The notes: generated by a model from the letters alone, not told the origin. Positions 24,666 through 36,116 are shown, numbered from the stretch's first letter. The stretch is DNA of 64,000 nt from Pseudomonadota bacterium (GCA_021847605.1 JAJZQN010000007.1:1-64000); one strand, 5' to 3'. Translations and numbers: made by a program.

Positions 24666-26264
24666 ATGAAACATACGCTCCTCCTGCTTCCGGCGCTTGG
24701 CGCACTTTGCGCCGCCACGACATCCGCCGCTCAATCGCCCGATTATGAGAAAGAGGGAAAGACATGGTGGTCCCATGTTCAGGCCATTGCCAATGACGGC
24801 ATGGAAGGACGCGGCACTGGTACACCGGGCTATGATCGCGCGGCGGATTATGTGATCGCCCAGTTCAAGGCGCTCGGCCTTAAACCCGCAGGGGTCGATG
24901 GCTATAAGCAGCCGGTGGCTTTCGTGGAGCAGGTGGTTGCTTCGGATCAGAGCAGCGCAGCACTGATGGGAGCGAACGGCGAAACCAAATTGTCCGTGCC
25001 GCAAGATATCATATTTTCGGGCAGCGGCGGTCCGGTGCCCGGACAGATCGACGCCCCAATGGTTTTTGCCGGCTATGGACTGCATCTGCCCGAGGCAGGG
25101 CATGATGATTTCGCGGGTCTGGACGTGAAGGGCAAGATCGTCGTCGTCATTTCTGGCGGCCCATCGACCATTTCCGGGGCGCTCAAATCCCACGCCCGTT
25201 CCGAACGCGCCCACTGGCTGGCGGAACAGGGGGCCGTCGGCATGATCGCGCTGGTGACACCGGGGCAGGTGGAAATTCCATGGAGCCGCCGCGTCGGCCT
25301 GGCCAGCGCTCCGGCCCTTTATTTTGCTGATGACGCGCTGCGCGATACCAAGGCACCGTTTCTCAATGCCCAGTTCGATCCGGCCAAGTCGGCGCAGCTA
25401 TTCGCTGGCACCGGACAGGATTATGACAAGATCGCCGCTGCTGCCGATGTTTCTGCCCCGGTGGCCTCTTTTCCTCTGACGCTAAAGCTGAAAGCGCAGG
25501 TTGCGGCCAACCGTCGGCCGGTTTCCTCGCCCAACCTGATCGCCGTCCTGCCGGGGAGCGATCCTAAATTGCGAGACGAATATGTCGTCCTGTCGGCTCA
25601 CCTGGATGGTTATGGGATAGGAACGCCCATCAAGGGCGATGCCATCTATAATGGTGCCTTCGACAATGCTTCCGGGGTGGCGAGCCTGCTGGAAATTGGC
25701 AAGGCGCTGAAGGCCGGGAAAGTGAAACCCAAACGCTCCATCCTTTTCGCCATCGTGACGGCGGAGGAAAAAGGGCTTCTGGGATCACGCTATTTTGCGC
25801 GCCGCCCCACCGTGCCGCAGAAGTCGATCGTCGCCGACCTCAATTTCGACATGGCGCTGCCCATCTTCCCGCTGACCGGGGTTACGCCGGTTGGCTATGA
25901 TCAAAGCTCGCTTGGTCAGGATGCGCAGGCGGTCAGCGCGGCGATGAACCTGCCCGTCACCCCGGACCCATTCCCGGATCGTAACGTTTTCATCCGTTCG
26001 GACCAATATAGCTTCATTCGCGAAGGCGTACCGGCGCTTTTCTTCAAATATGGCTTCAAGCGAGACACGCCCGAAGCGACAACGGAAAAGGCGTGGCGGG
26101 CCAATCTCTATCACTCACCCTTCGACGATCTGAACCAACCCGTGATGCCGGCCGAATCGGCGAAGCTGAATCACTATGTCACGGCCGTCACCTTGCGCAT
26201 GGCCAATGCGCCGGAACGCCCGAGTTGGAATGCGGACAGTTTCTTCAAACGCTTCGTGAAATAG
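24666..26264 (+). CDS. Secreted M28 family aminopeptidase
   Basis: A 532-residue zinc peptidase with a signal peptide (LLLLPALGALCAATTSAAQ), a PA-type insert domain (GYGLHLPEAGHDDFAGLDVKG region, about 130-230) and the M28 catalytic domain. Metal ligands are readable: His312 in LSAHLDGYG, Asp333 in AFDNASG, the Glu pair 367-368 in VTAEEKGLLG and an Asp in LNFDMALP. It should remove N-terminal residues from peptides in the periplasm. It is one of four exported peptidases in this window. It is convergent with the VOC gene. Confidence 0.9.
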   Translation: MKHTLLLLPALGALCAATTSAAQSPDYEKEGKTWWSHVQAIANDGMEGRGTGTPGYDRAADYVIAQFKALGLKPAGVDGYKQPVAFVEQVVASDQSSAALMGANGETKLSVPQDIIFSGSGGPVPGQIDAPMVFAGYGLHLPEAGHDDFAGLDVKGKIVVVISGGPSTISGALKSHARSERAHWLAEQGAVGMIALVTPGQVEIPWSRRVGLASAPALYFADDALRDTKAPFLNAQFDPAKSAQLFAGTGQDYDKIAAAADVSAPVASFPLTLKLKAQVAANRRPVSSPNLIAVLPGSDPKLRDEYVVLSAHLDGYGIGTPIKGDAIYNGAFDNASGVASLLEIGKALKAGKVKPKRSILFAIVTAEEKGLLGSRYFARRPTVPQKSIVADLNFDMALPIFPLTGVTPVGYDQSSLGQDAQAVSAAMNLPVTPDPFPDRNVFIRSDQYSFIREGVPALFFKYGFKRDTPEATTEKAWRANLYHSPFDDLNQPVMPAESAKLNHYVTAVTLRMANAPERPSWNADSFFKRFVK

Positions 26265-26273
26265 GACCGGCTA

Positions 26274-26657
26274 TCATGCCGCTCGTTCATAGAGTTCGAG
26301 CGGCAGATCGTCCGGATCGGCAAAGAAGGTAAAGCGCTGATCGGTGTAGGGATCGACGCGGATTGGTTCACAAATGACGCCAGCGGCTTCCAATCGGGCT
26401 ACTTCCGCGTCGAGATCGTCGACCAGAAAAGCGAGGTGGCGAAGGCCGCATGCTTCCGGGCGACTGGTGCGAACGGGGGGCGAGGGGAAAGAGAAAAGCT
26501 CGATCTGCGCATTGCCCGCATCCAGATCGCATTTCCAGGATTGCCGCTCGGCCCGCCAGACTTCGCGGATGACCGTCAGACCGATGATATCGCGATAGAA
26601 GGAAAGCGAGCGATCATAGTCGGAACAGATGATGGCGATGTGATGGATGCTATGCAT
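26274..26657 (-). CDS. VOC family protein (glyoxalase-like, YaeR/SMU1112c group)
   Basis: A 127-residue single vicinal-oxygen-chelate domain with two beta-alpha-beta-beta-beta halves. The metal-binding His is in MHSIHHIAIICSDYDRS, a second in ACGLRHLAFLVDD, and a Glu in LPLELYE close to the end. Length and the end LPLELYERAA match the small YaeR-type proteins often called lactoylglutathione-lyase-like; the substrate is unknown. The ATG at 26657 is preferred over a GTG at 26663. No operon partners. Confidence 0.85.
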   Translation of the reverse strand: MHSIHHIAIICSDYDRSLSFYRDIIGLTVIREVWRAERQSWKCDLDAGNAQIELFSFPSPPVRTSRPEACGLRHLAFLVDDLDAEVARLEAAGVICEPIRVDPYTDQRFTFFADPDDLPLELYERAA

Positions 26658-26749
26658 GATCACGGTATAACGTAGCCATCGGAGAGGAGGAATAGGTTCG
26701 CCGACATCGCTGCTTCATCAACAGCGCAATCATTTAACTTGATGGAATT

Positions 26750-26825
<76 letters not shown>

Positions 26826-26946
26826 ACACCGGCATCGGGCTGTCTGGATATCCAGTGCCCTTTGGCGTGGGCGGGCAACTAGCAGCATCATCGGGATTCG
26901 CAAACCCTAAATCATGCGGATGCGACGTTTTTTTGAAATATCGCGA

Positions 26947-28059
26947 TCAGGCCCAGTTGCCCGGACGGGCCTTGCGCTTGTTGGCGCGGTCGATCGACAT
27001 GATGATGCCGACGCACAGCATCACCGTCAGCATGGACGATCCGCCATAGGACATGAAGGGCAGGGGGATGCCCACGACAGGCGCCAGCCCCATGACCATC
27101 ATCAGGTTGATGGCGACATAAAAGAAAATGGTGGTCGTCAGGCCAGCAGCGACCATGCGGAAAAATTTGTCCTGCGTCCGCATCGCCACGCGCAGCCCCC
27201 ACCGGAACAGCAGCATGAAGCCAAGGATGAGCAGGCAACCGCCCAGTAATCCCCATTCTTCCGCCATGGTGGCAAAGGCAAAGTCGGTATGTCCTTCCGG
27301 CAGATAGTCCAGATGGCTTTGCGTGCCTTTCATGAAGCCTTTGCCCCAGATGCCACCGGAGCCGATCGCGATTTTCGACTGGCTGATATGATAGCCGGCG
27401 CCCAGCGGATCGCTTTCAGGATCGAGAAAGATAAGGACACGCTTTTGCTGATAGTCGTGCAGGAAACTGAAGGCGATCGGGATGATCGCCGCGATGGTTA
27501 GGCCAGTGCCGATAAACAGGCGCAATGGCAGCCCTGCGAGGAACATGACGGTCACGCCGCCCGCCGCGATCATGGTCGCGGTGCCAAGATCGGGCTGGAC
27601 CAGCACCAGCGCCCATGGAAAGCCGATGAGAAGAAGGGCCGGCCAGATGGCGTTCCAACGCCGTATCTCTCCAACCGGCAGCATGGCGTAAAAGCGCGCG
27701 ACGGCCAGAACGATGATGGGTTTCATGAATTCTGACGGCTGTAATTGCATGAAGCCCAGATTGATCCATCGCTGGCTACCGCCCGCGACGCCGCCGATCA
27801 GTTCGACGAGGACCAACGCCACCAGCACGATTGCATAAGCGGGCAGAGCAAAACGGGCGAATATCTGTGCCGGGATGCGACTGATCGTCAGAGCCATTAC
27901 CGCGAAGACGCAGAAACGCACCCCTTGATTGACGGCCCATGGGAATATGCTGCCCCCCGCCGCGCTGTACAGGACGACGGTTCCAAAGGTCGCGATCGCC
28001 AGCAGGAGCAGGATGATCCGCCATGGGAACTGGGTCAGGGGTTGAGGAATGATGCTCAT
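26947..28059 (-). CDS. rodA: Rod-shape SEDS glycosyltransferase RodA
   Basis: A 370-residue polytopic membrane protein of the SEDS family, the peptidoglycan polymerase of the elongasome that works with PBP2. About ten hydrophobic segments are visible. Family signatures include GSQRWINLGFMQLQPSEFMK, VQPDLGTATM, and near the end PVVGIPLPFMSYGGSSML. Its ATG overlaps the TGA of mrdA (ATGA), so it is the last gene of mreB-mreC-mreD-mrdA-rodA. Confidence 0.97.
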   Translation of the reverse strand: MSIIPQPLTQFPWRIILLLLAIATFGTVVLYSAAGGSIFPWAVNQGVRFCVFAVMALTISRIPAQIFARFALPAYAIVLVALVLVELIGGVAGGSQRWINLGFMQLQPSEFMKPIIVLAVARFYAMLPVGEIRRWNAIWPALLLIGFPWALVLVQPDLGTATMIAAGGVTVMFLAGLPLRLFIGTGLTIAAIIPIAFSFLHDYQQKRVLIFLDPESDPLGAGYHISQSKIAIGSGGIWGKGFMKGTQSHLDYLPEGHTDFAFATMAEEWGLLGGCLLILGFMLLFRWGLRVAMRTQDKFFRMVAAGLTTTIFFYVAINLMMVMGLAPVVGIPLPFMSYGGSSMLTVMLCVGIIMSIDRANKRKARPGNWA

Positions 28060-30128
28060 GGGGCATTGCCTTCCTGACTGCCCGGCAGTGGAGGCAGATC
28101 ATCTTCGTCACCCGCTGGCGGACTGGCTGCGGTAGTGGCGTTGCTGGCGGCGGCCGCGTTGGATGCAGTATCGGCTACTGGCGGCGGCGCCTCTCCTTTC
28201 TCGATCGCTTTGGCAAGTCGGAAGGCAGCCATTTGCCGTGCCTGTCGCTCCGCTGGTGGACCACCCCATGCCTTTTCCAGAGTCTCCAGCTTTTCCATCG
28301 CCTTGGCCTGATCAAACAGGAAACTCATCGTGTCGGACGCGATCATCGGGGCGTCTTCCGCGCGATTGATATGCCCGCCATGTTCGATGATGCAGGATAT
28401 GGCGAAACGTGGGTTGTCGAACGGGGCGAAGCCCTGAAACAGGGCGTGATCGCGCAATTTGAATGGCAGGCCGGCATTGCCGCGCACGCCGCCCGCGCGT
28501 TCGGCCATGGTGATGCGTCGCACCTGCGCCGTGCCGGTCTTCCCTGCGATCATGACGCCGGGAATGTTCATGCGCGCAGCTCCGCCCGTGCCGCCGCCAT
28601 TGACGACTGCGCTCATCGCATCACGGATCACGACCAGATGTTCTTCGGACACGCCAACCGGGGCCGGTTCGGGCCGTTCCGCACCCAGGATGAAATTGGG
28701 ATTAAGCTGACGCCCGGTCGCCAGACGTGCCGCCATCACCGCCATTTGCAGCGGGTTGATCAGCATATAGCCCTGACCAATGGTGGCATTCACCGTGTCA
28801 TAGACTTGCCATTTCTGGTTATATTTCCGTTCCTTCCACGCTGGGTCGGGAACGGTGCCATAGCTTTGGCTGGGGAAGGGCAGATCGAATTTCTGGCCCA
28901 TGCCGACGCGATGCGCCATGCTGGCGATACGGTCCATGCCGATCCGTTGCGCCATCTGATAGAAATAGATGTCGCAGCTCTGGGCGATGGCTCCACGCAG
29001 GTTCAGCGGGCCATGCCCGCGCCGCTTGTGACAGTGGAACAAAGTGTTGCCGACCCGGATGGCGCCGCTGCACGTAATGGTATCCTGCGGGCTGACACCT
29101 GCTTCCAACAGGGCAAGGCCCACCATCGGCTTTACCGTCGATCCGGGGGGATATAGTCCCTGCAACGTCTTGTTGCGCAAGGGGACATGATCGTCCTTCG
29201 ACAGCATTTCATATTCCAGATGGCTGATGCCGTCGGAAAAGCTGTTGGGATCGAAACTGGGCATGGAGGCGAGCGCCAGCACATCGCCATTGCTGCAATC
29301 GATGACGACAATGGAACCGCTCTGGGTTGCGAGCCGACGCCCGGCATATTCCTGAAGTCCGGCATCGATGGTCAATCGGGCGGTGCGTCCCGGCGTGTCG
29401 GGCCGGGTCGTCAATTCCTGCATGATCTTGCCGCGGGCTGTCACCTCGACCCGCTTTGCACCCGGTTTTCCCGTCAGAAAACGATCGAAACTCCGCTCCA
29501 GCCCATCCTTGCCGACCTTGAACCCCGGTGTGATGAGCAGCGGGTCTTTCCGCGCCTTATATTCCTCTGCCGTTGCCGCGCCGACATAGCCCAGAAGATG
29601 GCCCACGGTGGCACCAGCGGGATAGTGACGCGAAAATCCCTGACTGGGCGCAACGCCGGGCAGGTCGGGCAGTCGCACACTGACCGCTGCATATTGATCA
29701 TAAGTCAGTTTGTCGGCGACCTGAACTGGACGGAAACCGGCCGACTTGTCCAGATCCTCGCGAATGCGATCGACGTCATCCGGTTCGAGCGCCAGTAATT
29801 TCGCCAGTTGAGTGATCGTGTTTTCCGCATCGACGACCCTTTGCGGAATAAGATCGACGCGAAAATCGGTGCGATTATTGGCCAGCGGCTTGCCATGCCG
29901 GTCCAAAATCCAGCCACGACGAGGCGGGATCAACGTCAGGTTGACGCGATTGCTTTCCGACAACAGGCTGTATTTTTCATTCTGAACGACGCTGATCCAT
30001 GCCATGCGACCAGCCAGAACGGCGCCGATACTCCCCTGAATAGCGCCGACCACCATCGTCCGGCGCGTGAAGGTGAAGGATTGGGCAGCTTCAGTAAGGG
30101 GTTTACGCTTGGGAAGTCTGAATTTCAT
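28056..30128 (-). CDS. mrdA: Penicillin-binding protein 2 (PBP2)
   Basis: A 690-residue transpeptidase of the elongasome that cross-links lateral-wall peptidoglycan. It has a short cytoplasmic start (MKFRLPKRKPL), one membrane anchor, the dimerisation region with PRRGWILDRHGKPLANN, and the transpeptidase domain with SxxK in PGSTVKPMVGL, SxD in AQSCDIYFY and KTG in AGKTGTAQV. The Pro/Ala-rich tail is low complexity. The ATG at 30128 overlaps the mreD stop as ATGA and gives the standard start; the longer frame upstream is inside mreD. Confidence 0.97.
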   Translation of the reverse strand: MKFRLPKRKPLTEAAQSFTFTRRTMVVGAIQGSIGAVLAGRMAWISVVQNEKYSLLSESNRVNLTLIPPRRGWILDRHGKPLANNRTDFRVDLIPQRVVDAENTITQLAKLLALEPDDVDRIREDLDKSAGFRPVQVADKLTYDQYAAVSVRLPDLPGVAPSQGFSRHYPAGATVGHLLGYVGAATAEEYKARKDPLLITPGFKVGKDGLERSFDRFLTGKPGAKRVEVTARGKIMQELTTRPDTPGRTARLTIDAGLQEYAGRRLATQSGSIVVIDCSNGDVLALASMPSFDPNSFSDGISHLEYEMLSKDDHVPLRNKTLQGLYPPGSTVKPMVGLALLEAGVSPQDTITCSGAIRVGNTLFHCHKRRGHGPLNLRGAIAQSCDIYFYQMAQRIGMDRIASMAHRVGMGQKFDLPFPSQSYGTVPDPAWKERKYNQKWQVYDTVNATIGQGYMLINPLQMAVMAARLATGRQLNPNFILGAERPEPAPVGVSEEHLVVIRDAMSAVVNGGGTGGAARMNIPGVMIAGKTGTAQVRRITMAERAGGVRGNAGLPFKLRDHALFQGFAPFDNPRFAISCIIEHGGHINRAEDAPMIASDTMSFLFDQAKAMEKLETLEKAWGGPPAERQARQMAAFRLAKAIEKGEAPPPVADTASNAAAASNATTAASPPAGDEDDLPPLPGSQEGNAP

Positions 30129-30652
30129 GCCATCACGCGCCATCTGTCGATACGCGCGCATTGCCGCACGACGACAGGGAAAAGCAATATCGTCCAGAGC
30201 ATCTGCGGCGCGACCAACAACAACCTTATATTGCCTCCGCCGGTGATGCGGGCAAAGAACCAGCCACCGGTGATGCAGAAGATAATCGCAGAGCAGGCGA
30301 TAAGCCAGTCCTGACGATAGCTGCGCCACACCATGCGATGTTCGACGCCATCGACAGCCATCAGGGTCACGGTCCACAGGAACATGGCCGACCCGATCGG
30401 TTGGCCGCTCAGCATGTCGTCAAACAAACCGAGTGGCAGGCCGATCCACGATCGCCACAATTCGGGTCGCAGCAACCTCCAGGACAAAAGCAGCAGAAGG
30501 CCAAAATGCGGCATGACCGGCGTTTGTGCAATCAGCGGCAGGGCGGTTATAGCGGACCCCATCAACACCGTGATGACCGGGATGCTCGCCAATCTGAACC
30601 TGGACGGCTGACGACCGAGGCGCGAGACATAATAGAGATGCGGGTCGATCAT
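30125..30652 (-). CDS. mreD: Rod-shape-determining protein MreD
   Basis: A 175-residue membrane protein with five or six hydrophobic segments. Family features include the segment LLLSWRLLRPELWRSWIGLP followed by GLFDDMLSGQPIGSAM. It links MreC to the elongasome in the inner membrane. Its ATG overlaps the mreC stop and its stop overlaps the mrdA start, both as ATGA. Confidence 0.93.
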   Translation of the reverse strand: MIDPHLYYVSRLGRQPSRFRLASIPVITVLMGSAITALPLIAQTPVMPHFGLLLLLSWRLLRPELWRSWIGLPLGLFDDMLSGQPIGSAMFLWTVTLMAVDGVEHRMVWRSYRQDWLIACSAIIFCITGGWFFARITGGGNIRLLLVAPQMLWTILLFPVVVRQCARIDRWRVMA

Positions 30653-31563
30653 GGCTGCGCCGCGTTGCTGGACGGCTCAGCCTCCTGCGTGACTGGGGCT
30701 TTGGGGTCGGGACGGGTCACGACCTCTTCAAAGGCGCGCTCGACGGTTACGGCATCCACGCGCGAAGGGTTGGCAAGCGGAAAGCCCCAGGCGATCTCTC
30801 CCTGAACCCTGACCACCACTGCCACCGGAATATTGGGTTGATATATGCCGCCGATACCCGATGTCACCAGCAGATCGCCGGGCTTAAACGGGTTTCGCCC
30901 TGCCGACAGGGCGCGTATTTCCACCGATCCGTCACCGGCACCCGTCGAAATCGCCGGAATGCTGTCATTGGCGCGGCGGATCGGCACGATATTGCCCGTG
31001 TCAGTCAACAACAGGACTTCGGACGTGTTAGGCGTGGTGCTGTGAACGCGGCCGATCAATCCTTCCGCTGCACGCACCGGCATCCCGGTGCGTACTCCCT
31101 GCCATTGACCAGCGTTCAGGCGCGCGAAGCGGCGCGCACTGGAAGAGGAGGAAGAAATGAGGCGTGCGGTCAACAATGAACTACCGTCCTTGTCGACCAG
31201 CTTAAGCAACCTTTTAAGGCGCAGATTTTCCTGCGCCACGGCTTTGGCTTCGATAATCCGGTTACGCTCCGCCTCTACCTGACGGCGGAGCGCAACATTT
31301 TGCGATCCGGCACGCCAATAGGCCGCCAGCACTTCGTCGATAGAACCGACGCCACTCACCATGCCCTTCAGCCCGGTCGAAACCGGGCGGGTCAGCTCTG
31401 CCGTGCCAGTCCGCAATGCCGAAAAGCCAGTCGGGTCAAAAATGGCGACCACGACCAGCAACAGGCTGATAGCTGCCCCGGCAACCGCCACGACATAGCT
31501 GGCGAACAAGCTATATTGCGCCCTCCGGTTGATGCCGGGGCGTCGGCTGGGTGGCCGCGCCAT
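30649..31563 (-). CDS. mreC: Rod-shape-determining protein MreC
   Basis: A 304-residue bitopic protein: one N-terminal membrane helix (about 15-40), a coiled coil (EAERNRIIEAKAVAQENLRL) and a periplasmic double beta-barrel domain with NAGQWQGVRTGMPVRAAEGL, GRVHSTTPNTSEVLLLTD and GDLLVTSGIGGIYQPNIPV. It connects the cytoplasmic MreB filament to PBP2. It starts 17 bases after mreB. The Pro/Ala-rich tail after residue 290 is unlikely to be structured. Confidence 0.95.
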   Translation of the reverse strand: MARPPSRRPGINRRAQYSLFASYVVAVAGAAISLLLVVVAIFDPTGFSALRTGTAELTRPVSTGLKGMVSGVGSIDEVLAAYWRAGSQNVALRRQVEAERNRIIEAKAVAQENLRLKRLLKLVDKDGSSLLTARLISSSSSSARRFARLNAGQWQGVRTGMPVRAAEGLIGRVHSTTPNTSEVLLLTDTGNIVPIRRANDSIPAISTGAGDGSVEIRALSAGRNPFKPGDLLVTSGIGGIYQPNIPVAVVVRVQGEIAWGFPLANPSRVDAVTVERAFEEVVTRPDPKAPVTQEAEPSSNAAQP

Positions 31564-31580
31564 CCTTTAAGCCCCTTATA

Positions 31581-32630
<1,050 letters not shown>

Positions 32631-32784
32631 TTATCCTGTTTCGCCCGCCGGCCCCGCGACGCGAACGGGCCCGGTCGGTAATCTGTTTCGCTGAACCGTT
32701 CTTCTCTGCTTTCGCCCGGTGCGGTGCAAAAAAACTGAGGTTCGCGGCTCGCGGAAAGCGCTCGATTGGGCTAGTCCCTAATCA

Positions 32785-34575
32785 ATGTCAATACGCCGTC
32801 TGCCCGAACATCTGGTCAACCGTATCGCTGCCGGTGAAGTGGTCGAAAGACCCGCCAGCGCGCTGAAAGAGATCGTTGAAAACGCTTTGGATGCGGGTGC
32901 GACTCGCATCGCCATCCGCTTGTCCAATGGAGGGCTGGATCGGATCGAGGTGAGTGACAACGGATGCGGTATGGATTCGGTCGACATGGCGCTGGCCCTG
33001 GAACGACATGCCACGTCCAAGTTGCCGGACGATGCGATTGAAAATGTGGCGACTTTGGGGTTCCGGGGGGAGGCATTGCCTTCCATCGCCAGTGTCGCCC
33101 GCCTGTCGATAGACAGCCGTCCCCGTAACGGAGAGGGATGGAACCGCACGGTCGACAATGGACGGATCGTGGCAGAAGGACCAGCGGCCTTGCCCCCCGG
33201 CACGCGGGTCACGGTGGAGCAGTTGTTCGGCAAAGTACCGGCCCGCCGCAAGTTTCTGCGATCTCCCAAGGCGGAATATGCCGCCTGCCTCGACATTATC
33301 CGCCGTCTCGCAATGGCACATCCGCCCGTCGCCTTTTCCGTAGAGCATGACGGGCGCCGGGTTCTGGGCGTGCAGGGCGGGGAAGCGCGCGAAGAGCGGG
33401 TTGCGGCGCTGACCGATCGCCAACTGGCCGACAATCATGTCATCGTTTCGCTGGAACGCGACGGAGTGCAATTGTCCGGCGTTGCATCTTTGCCGACCTA
33501 TAATCGGGGGGTGGGCGACCACCAATATCTGTTCGTCAACGGTCGCCCGGTACGGGACCGACTGCTGATCGGAGCGCTGCGAGGCGCCTATGCCGACATG
33601 CTGGCGCGGGACCGGCATCCCGTCGTCGCCCTGTTCCTTGACGTTCCACCGCTGGAAGTGGACGTGAATGTCCACCCCGCCAAGACGGAAGTGCGGTTCC
33701 GCGATCCGGCGCTGATCCGGGGCATGATCGTATCGGGCCTTCGGCGCGCGCTGGATGCGGAAGGTTTTCGTGCGGTGCAGCATGCCGATCCTGCGGCCCT
33801 CTCCGCCTGGAAGCCCGAACCCATTTCGCCGACGCCGATCGGGGCCATGCCGATCTTCGAAGCGCCTTCTCTGTCACCGGCCAGCTATAATCCGCTGGCT
33901 CAGCCCAGCTTCGCGGACCGGCGTCCCTCATTCCTGACGCCGCCGCCACAGGCACGAGCCGAACCGGCCGCCGCACCTGCGCCGGAGGGGACGAGCTTTC
34001 CCTTGGGCGTGGCGCGCGGTCAGGTGGCGCGCACCTATATCGTGGCGGAGGCTGAAGATGGCCTCGTCATCGTCGATCAGCATGCGGCACATGAGCGGCT
34101 GACGCTGGAACGCATGCGCCGGGCAATGGAGGGGCAGGGGGTCGCCAGTCAGGCATTGTTGCTGCCTGAAGTGGTGGAACTCGAAGAACCAGCCTGCGAC
34201 CGGCTCGAAGCACGGGCGGCGGAACTGAAGGAATTCGGCCTTGACCTGGAACGGTTCGGACCTTCCGCCATGCTGGTCCGCGCCGTGCCGGCCATGTTGG
34301 GGCAGGCGGATGTGCAGGGCATGGTGAATGATCTGGCCGATGATCTGGCCGCCTATGACAGTGCCTTGTCCTTGAAGGAAAGGCTCGATCTGGTCGCTGC
34401 GACCATGGCCTGCCATGGCTCCGTCCGTGCAGGCCGCGTGTTGAGCGTAGCCGAAATGAATGCCCTGCTGCGCGAAATGGAAGTTACGCCCCGATCGGGT
34501 CAGTGCAACCATGGGCGACCGACCTGGGTGAAGCTGGGCCATGGCGATATAGAGAAGCTGTTCGGACGAAAATAG
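32785..34575 (+). CDS. mutL: DNA mismatch repair protein MutL
   Basis: A 596-residue GHKL ATPase. N-terminal motifs are EIVENALDAGATR, DNGCGMDS and GFRGEALPSIA, then the transducer domain with VGDHQYLFVNGRPV and VNVHPAKTEVRFRD. A Pro/Ala linker (about 340-410) precedes the C-terminal dimerisation domain, which carries the endonuclease motif DQHAAHERLTLE (DQHA-x2-E-x4-E) and QCNHGRPTW. This MutL should nick DNA itself, as expected where MutH and Dam are absent. Start ATG 32785, divergent from mreB. Confidence 0.97.
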   Translation: MSIRRLPEHLVNRIAAGEVVERPASALKEIVENALDAGATRIAIRLSNGGLDRIEVSDNGCGMDSVDMALALERHATSKLPDDAIENVATLGFRGEALPSIASVARLSIDSRPRNGEGWNRTVDNGRIVAEGPAALPPGTRVTVEQLFGKVPARRKFLRSPKAEYAACLDIIRRLAMAHPPVAFSVEHDGRRVLGVQGGEAREERVAALTDRQLADNHVIVSLERDGVQLSGVASLPTYNRGVGDHQYLFVNGRPVRDRLLIGALRGAYADMLARDRHPVVALFLDVPPLEVDVNVHPAKTEVRFRDPALIRGMIVSGLRRALDAEGFRAVQHADPAALSAWKPEPISPTPIGAMPIFEAPSLSPASYNPLAQPSFADRRPSFLTPPPQARAEPAAAPAPEGTSFPLGVARGQVARTYIVAEAEDGLVIVDQHAAHERLTLERMRRAMEGQGVASQALLLPEVVELEEPACDRLEARAAELKEFGLDLERFGPSAMLVRAVPAMLGQADVQGMVNDLADDLAAYDSALSLKERLDLVAATMACHGSVRAGRVLSVAEMNALLREMEVTPRSGQCNHGRPTWVKLGHGDIEKLFGRK

Positions 34576-34622
34576 CGGATGAGCGCGCAATAATGGCCTG
34601 ATCCGCCAGTGCAGCATTTCCG

Positions 34623-36116
34623 TCAGTGCAGCATTATCGCGGCGGCGATCATGGCTCCGGCCATCATGATGGCATAGGCCGTCCATTCCGATCTTTTGTC
34701 GGGTAACGGCATGGGATGGGCATTCTCTCCCGCTTCCAGACGACGGGTGATTGCACGCAGCAGTCGGGGCGCATCGTCGGCAATGCGGGACAGTTCCAAT
34801 AATAGGGCGACCGTCTTTTCCGGGGCATGGGCGGCGGATAGCTGATGCATGACCAATCGTCCGCGCGCCCGTTGCAATGCTTCGGACAGATCGAAACCCG
34901 GCTGGATCGCCCCCAGCACGCCATCCATGGTAATCAGCGCCTTGAATATCAGAGCGAGGTCAGGTGGCAATATCAGCCCTTCCTTGCGGATCAGGGGGAA
35001 GAAGTCGGCCACCATTCGGCTCAGCACCAGCGGGCCGGAGCCATGACGCGCCACCAGTTGCTCTGCCGCGGCCACTACCCGCTCACGCGACGGCTGATCG
35101 CCCTGATGCCAGATCAGCAGCGTATCGGCCAAAGCCTGCGCATCGCCGGAACGTAACGACAGAATGAATGTCAGAAACTGCTGGCGCCGTCGGCCGCTGA
35201 CATGGCCGATCAGGCCCAGATCCAGCAACGCCAGACGATTGCCCGGCAGGCACAGCAAATTGCCGGGGTGCGGATCACCGTGAAAGCGTCCGTTTACCAG
35301 CACCATGTCCAGCACCAGTTCGGCGCCCAGATCGGCAATGGCGGCAGGATCGATACCTGCGGCGCGCAAGGCTTCCCCATTGCGGGGCGCAACGCCCTCC
35401 ACATAGTCCATGACCAACACGGTATCGCTACTGAAAGTCCAGTAGATGGCCGGTATGACGATGCGATGATTGTCGCTCAGGTCGGCACGAAGCCTATCGG
35501 CATTTCGTCCCTCCTGCGTGAAGTCCAGTTCTTCCAGCACGGTGTCGAGCAATTGCTGGACCAACGCACGGGGCTGAAACCGGCGGGCCTCACGGCTGCC
35601 AGCTTCCACCATCCCCGCCAGATGCGTGATGAGGCGCAGGTCGGCTTGCATGCGGCGGGCAATGCCGGGACGCCGTATCTTCACCACCACCTCTTGTCCG
35701 TCATGCAGGGTGGCGCGATGCACCTGTGCCATGGATGCGGCGGCCAGTGGTTCAGTATCGAACCGGGCAAAGGCCGCCTCGACCGGCTCGCCCAATGCCT
35801 CTTCCAAATCTCCGCGCAATTGATCGAAGGATAAGGTCGGGGCATCGCTGTGCAACCGCCCGAATTCCTCGATCCAGTTTTCAGGCAGCAGATCCTGCCG
35901 TGTCGCCAATATCTGTCCCAGTTTTACATAGGTCGGCCCTAACGCCTCCAGCGCCTGTCGCGTGCGCGCGGGCAGATCGGACGGTTCGGATCCGCCCACG
36001 TTTTTTGCAAGGCCAAGCCGGCCAAGCAGCATATCCAGCCCGTATCGACCCGCCACGGCAGATATTTCGGCAAGGCGCTCGCGATCGCGTGCGGCGACGA
36101 CAATGGTCTTCAACAT
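34623..36116 (-). CDS. ubiB: UbiB/ABC1 atypical kinase-like protein
   Basis: A 497-residue member of the UbiB (ADCK) family, a protein-kinase-like ATPase needed for ubiquinone synthesis. Typical motifs are visible: TYVKLGQILATRQDLLP (KxGQ), PLAAASMAQVHRA (the Ala-rich loop in place of the usual Gly loop), VVVKIRRPG (nucleotide Lys), FHGDPHPGN (catalytic loop) and LLDLGLIG (metal-binding DFG-like). One C-terminal hydrophobic segment (AIMMAGAMIAAAIML) probably anchors it in the membrane. It is not beside ubiE or ubiJ here. Convergent with mutL. Confidence 0.9.
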   Translation of the reverse strand: MLKTIVVAARDRERLAEISAVAGRYGLDMLLGRLGLAKNVGGSEPSDLPARTRQALEALGPTYVKLGQILATRQDLLPENWIEEFGRLHSDAPTLSFDQLRGDLEEALGEPVEAAFARFDTEPLAAASMAQVHRATLHDGQEVVVKIRRPGIARRMQADLRLITHLAGMVEAGSREARRFQPRALVQQLLDTVLEELDFTQEGRNADRLRADLSDNHRIVIPAIYWTFSSDTVLVMDYVEGVAPRNGEALRAAGIDPAAIADLGAELVLDMVLVNGRFHGDPHPGNLLCLPGNRLALLDLGLIGHVSGRRRQQFLTFILSLRSGDAQALADTLLIWHQGDQPSRERVVAAAEQLVARHGSGPLVLSRMVADFFPLIRKEGLILPPDLALIFKALITMDGVLGAIQPGFDLSEALQRARGRLVMHQLSAAHAPEKTVALLLELSRIADDAPRLLRAITRRLEAGENAHPMPLPDKRSEWTAYAIMMAGAMIAAAIMLH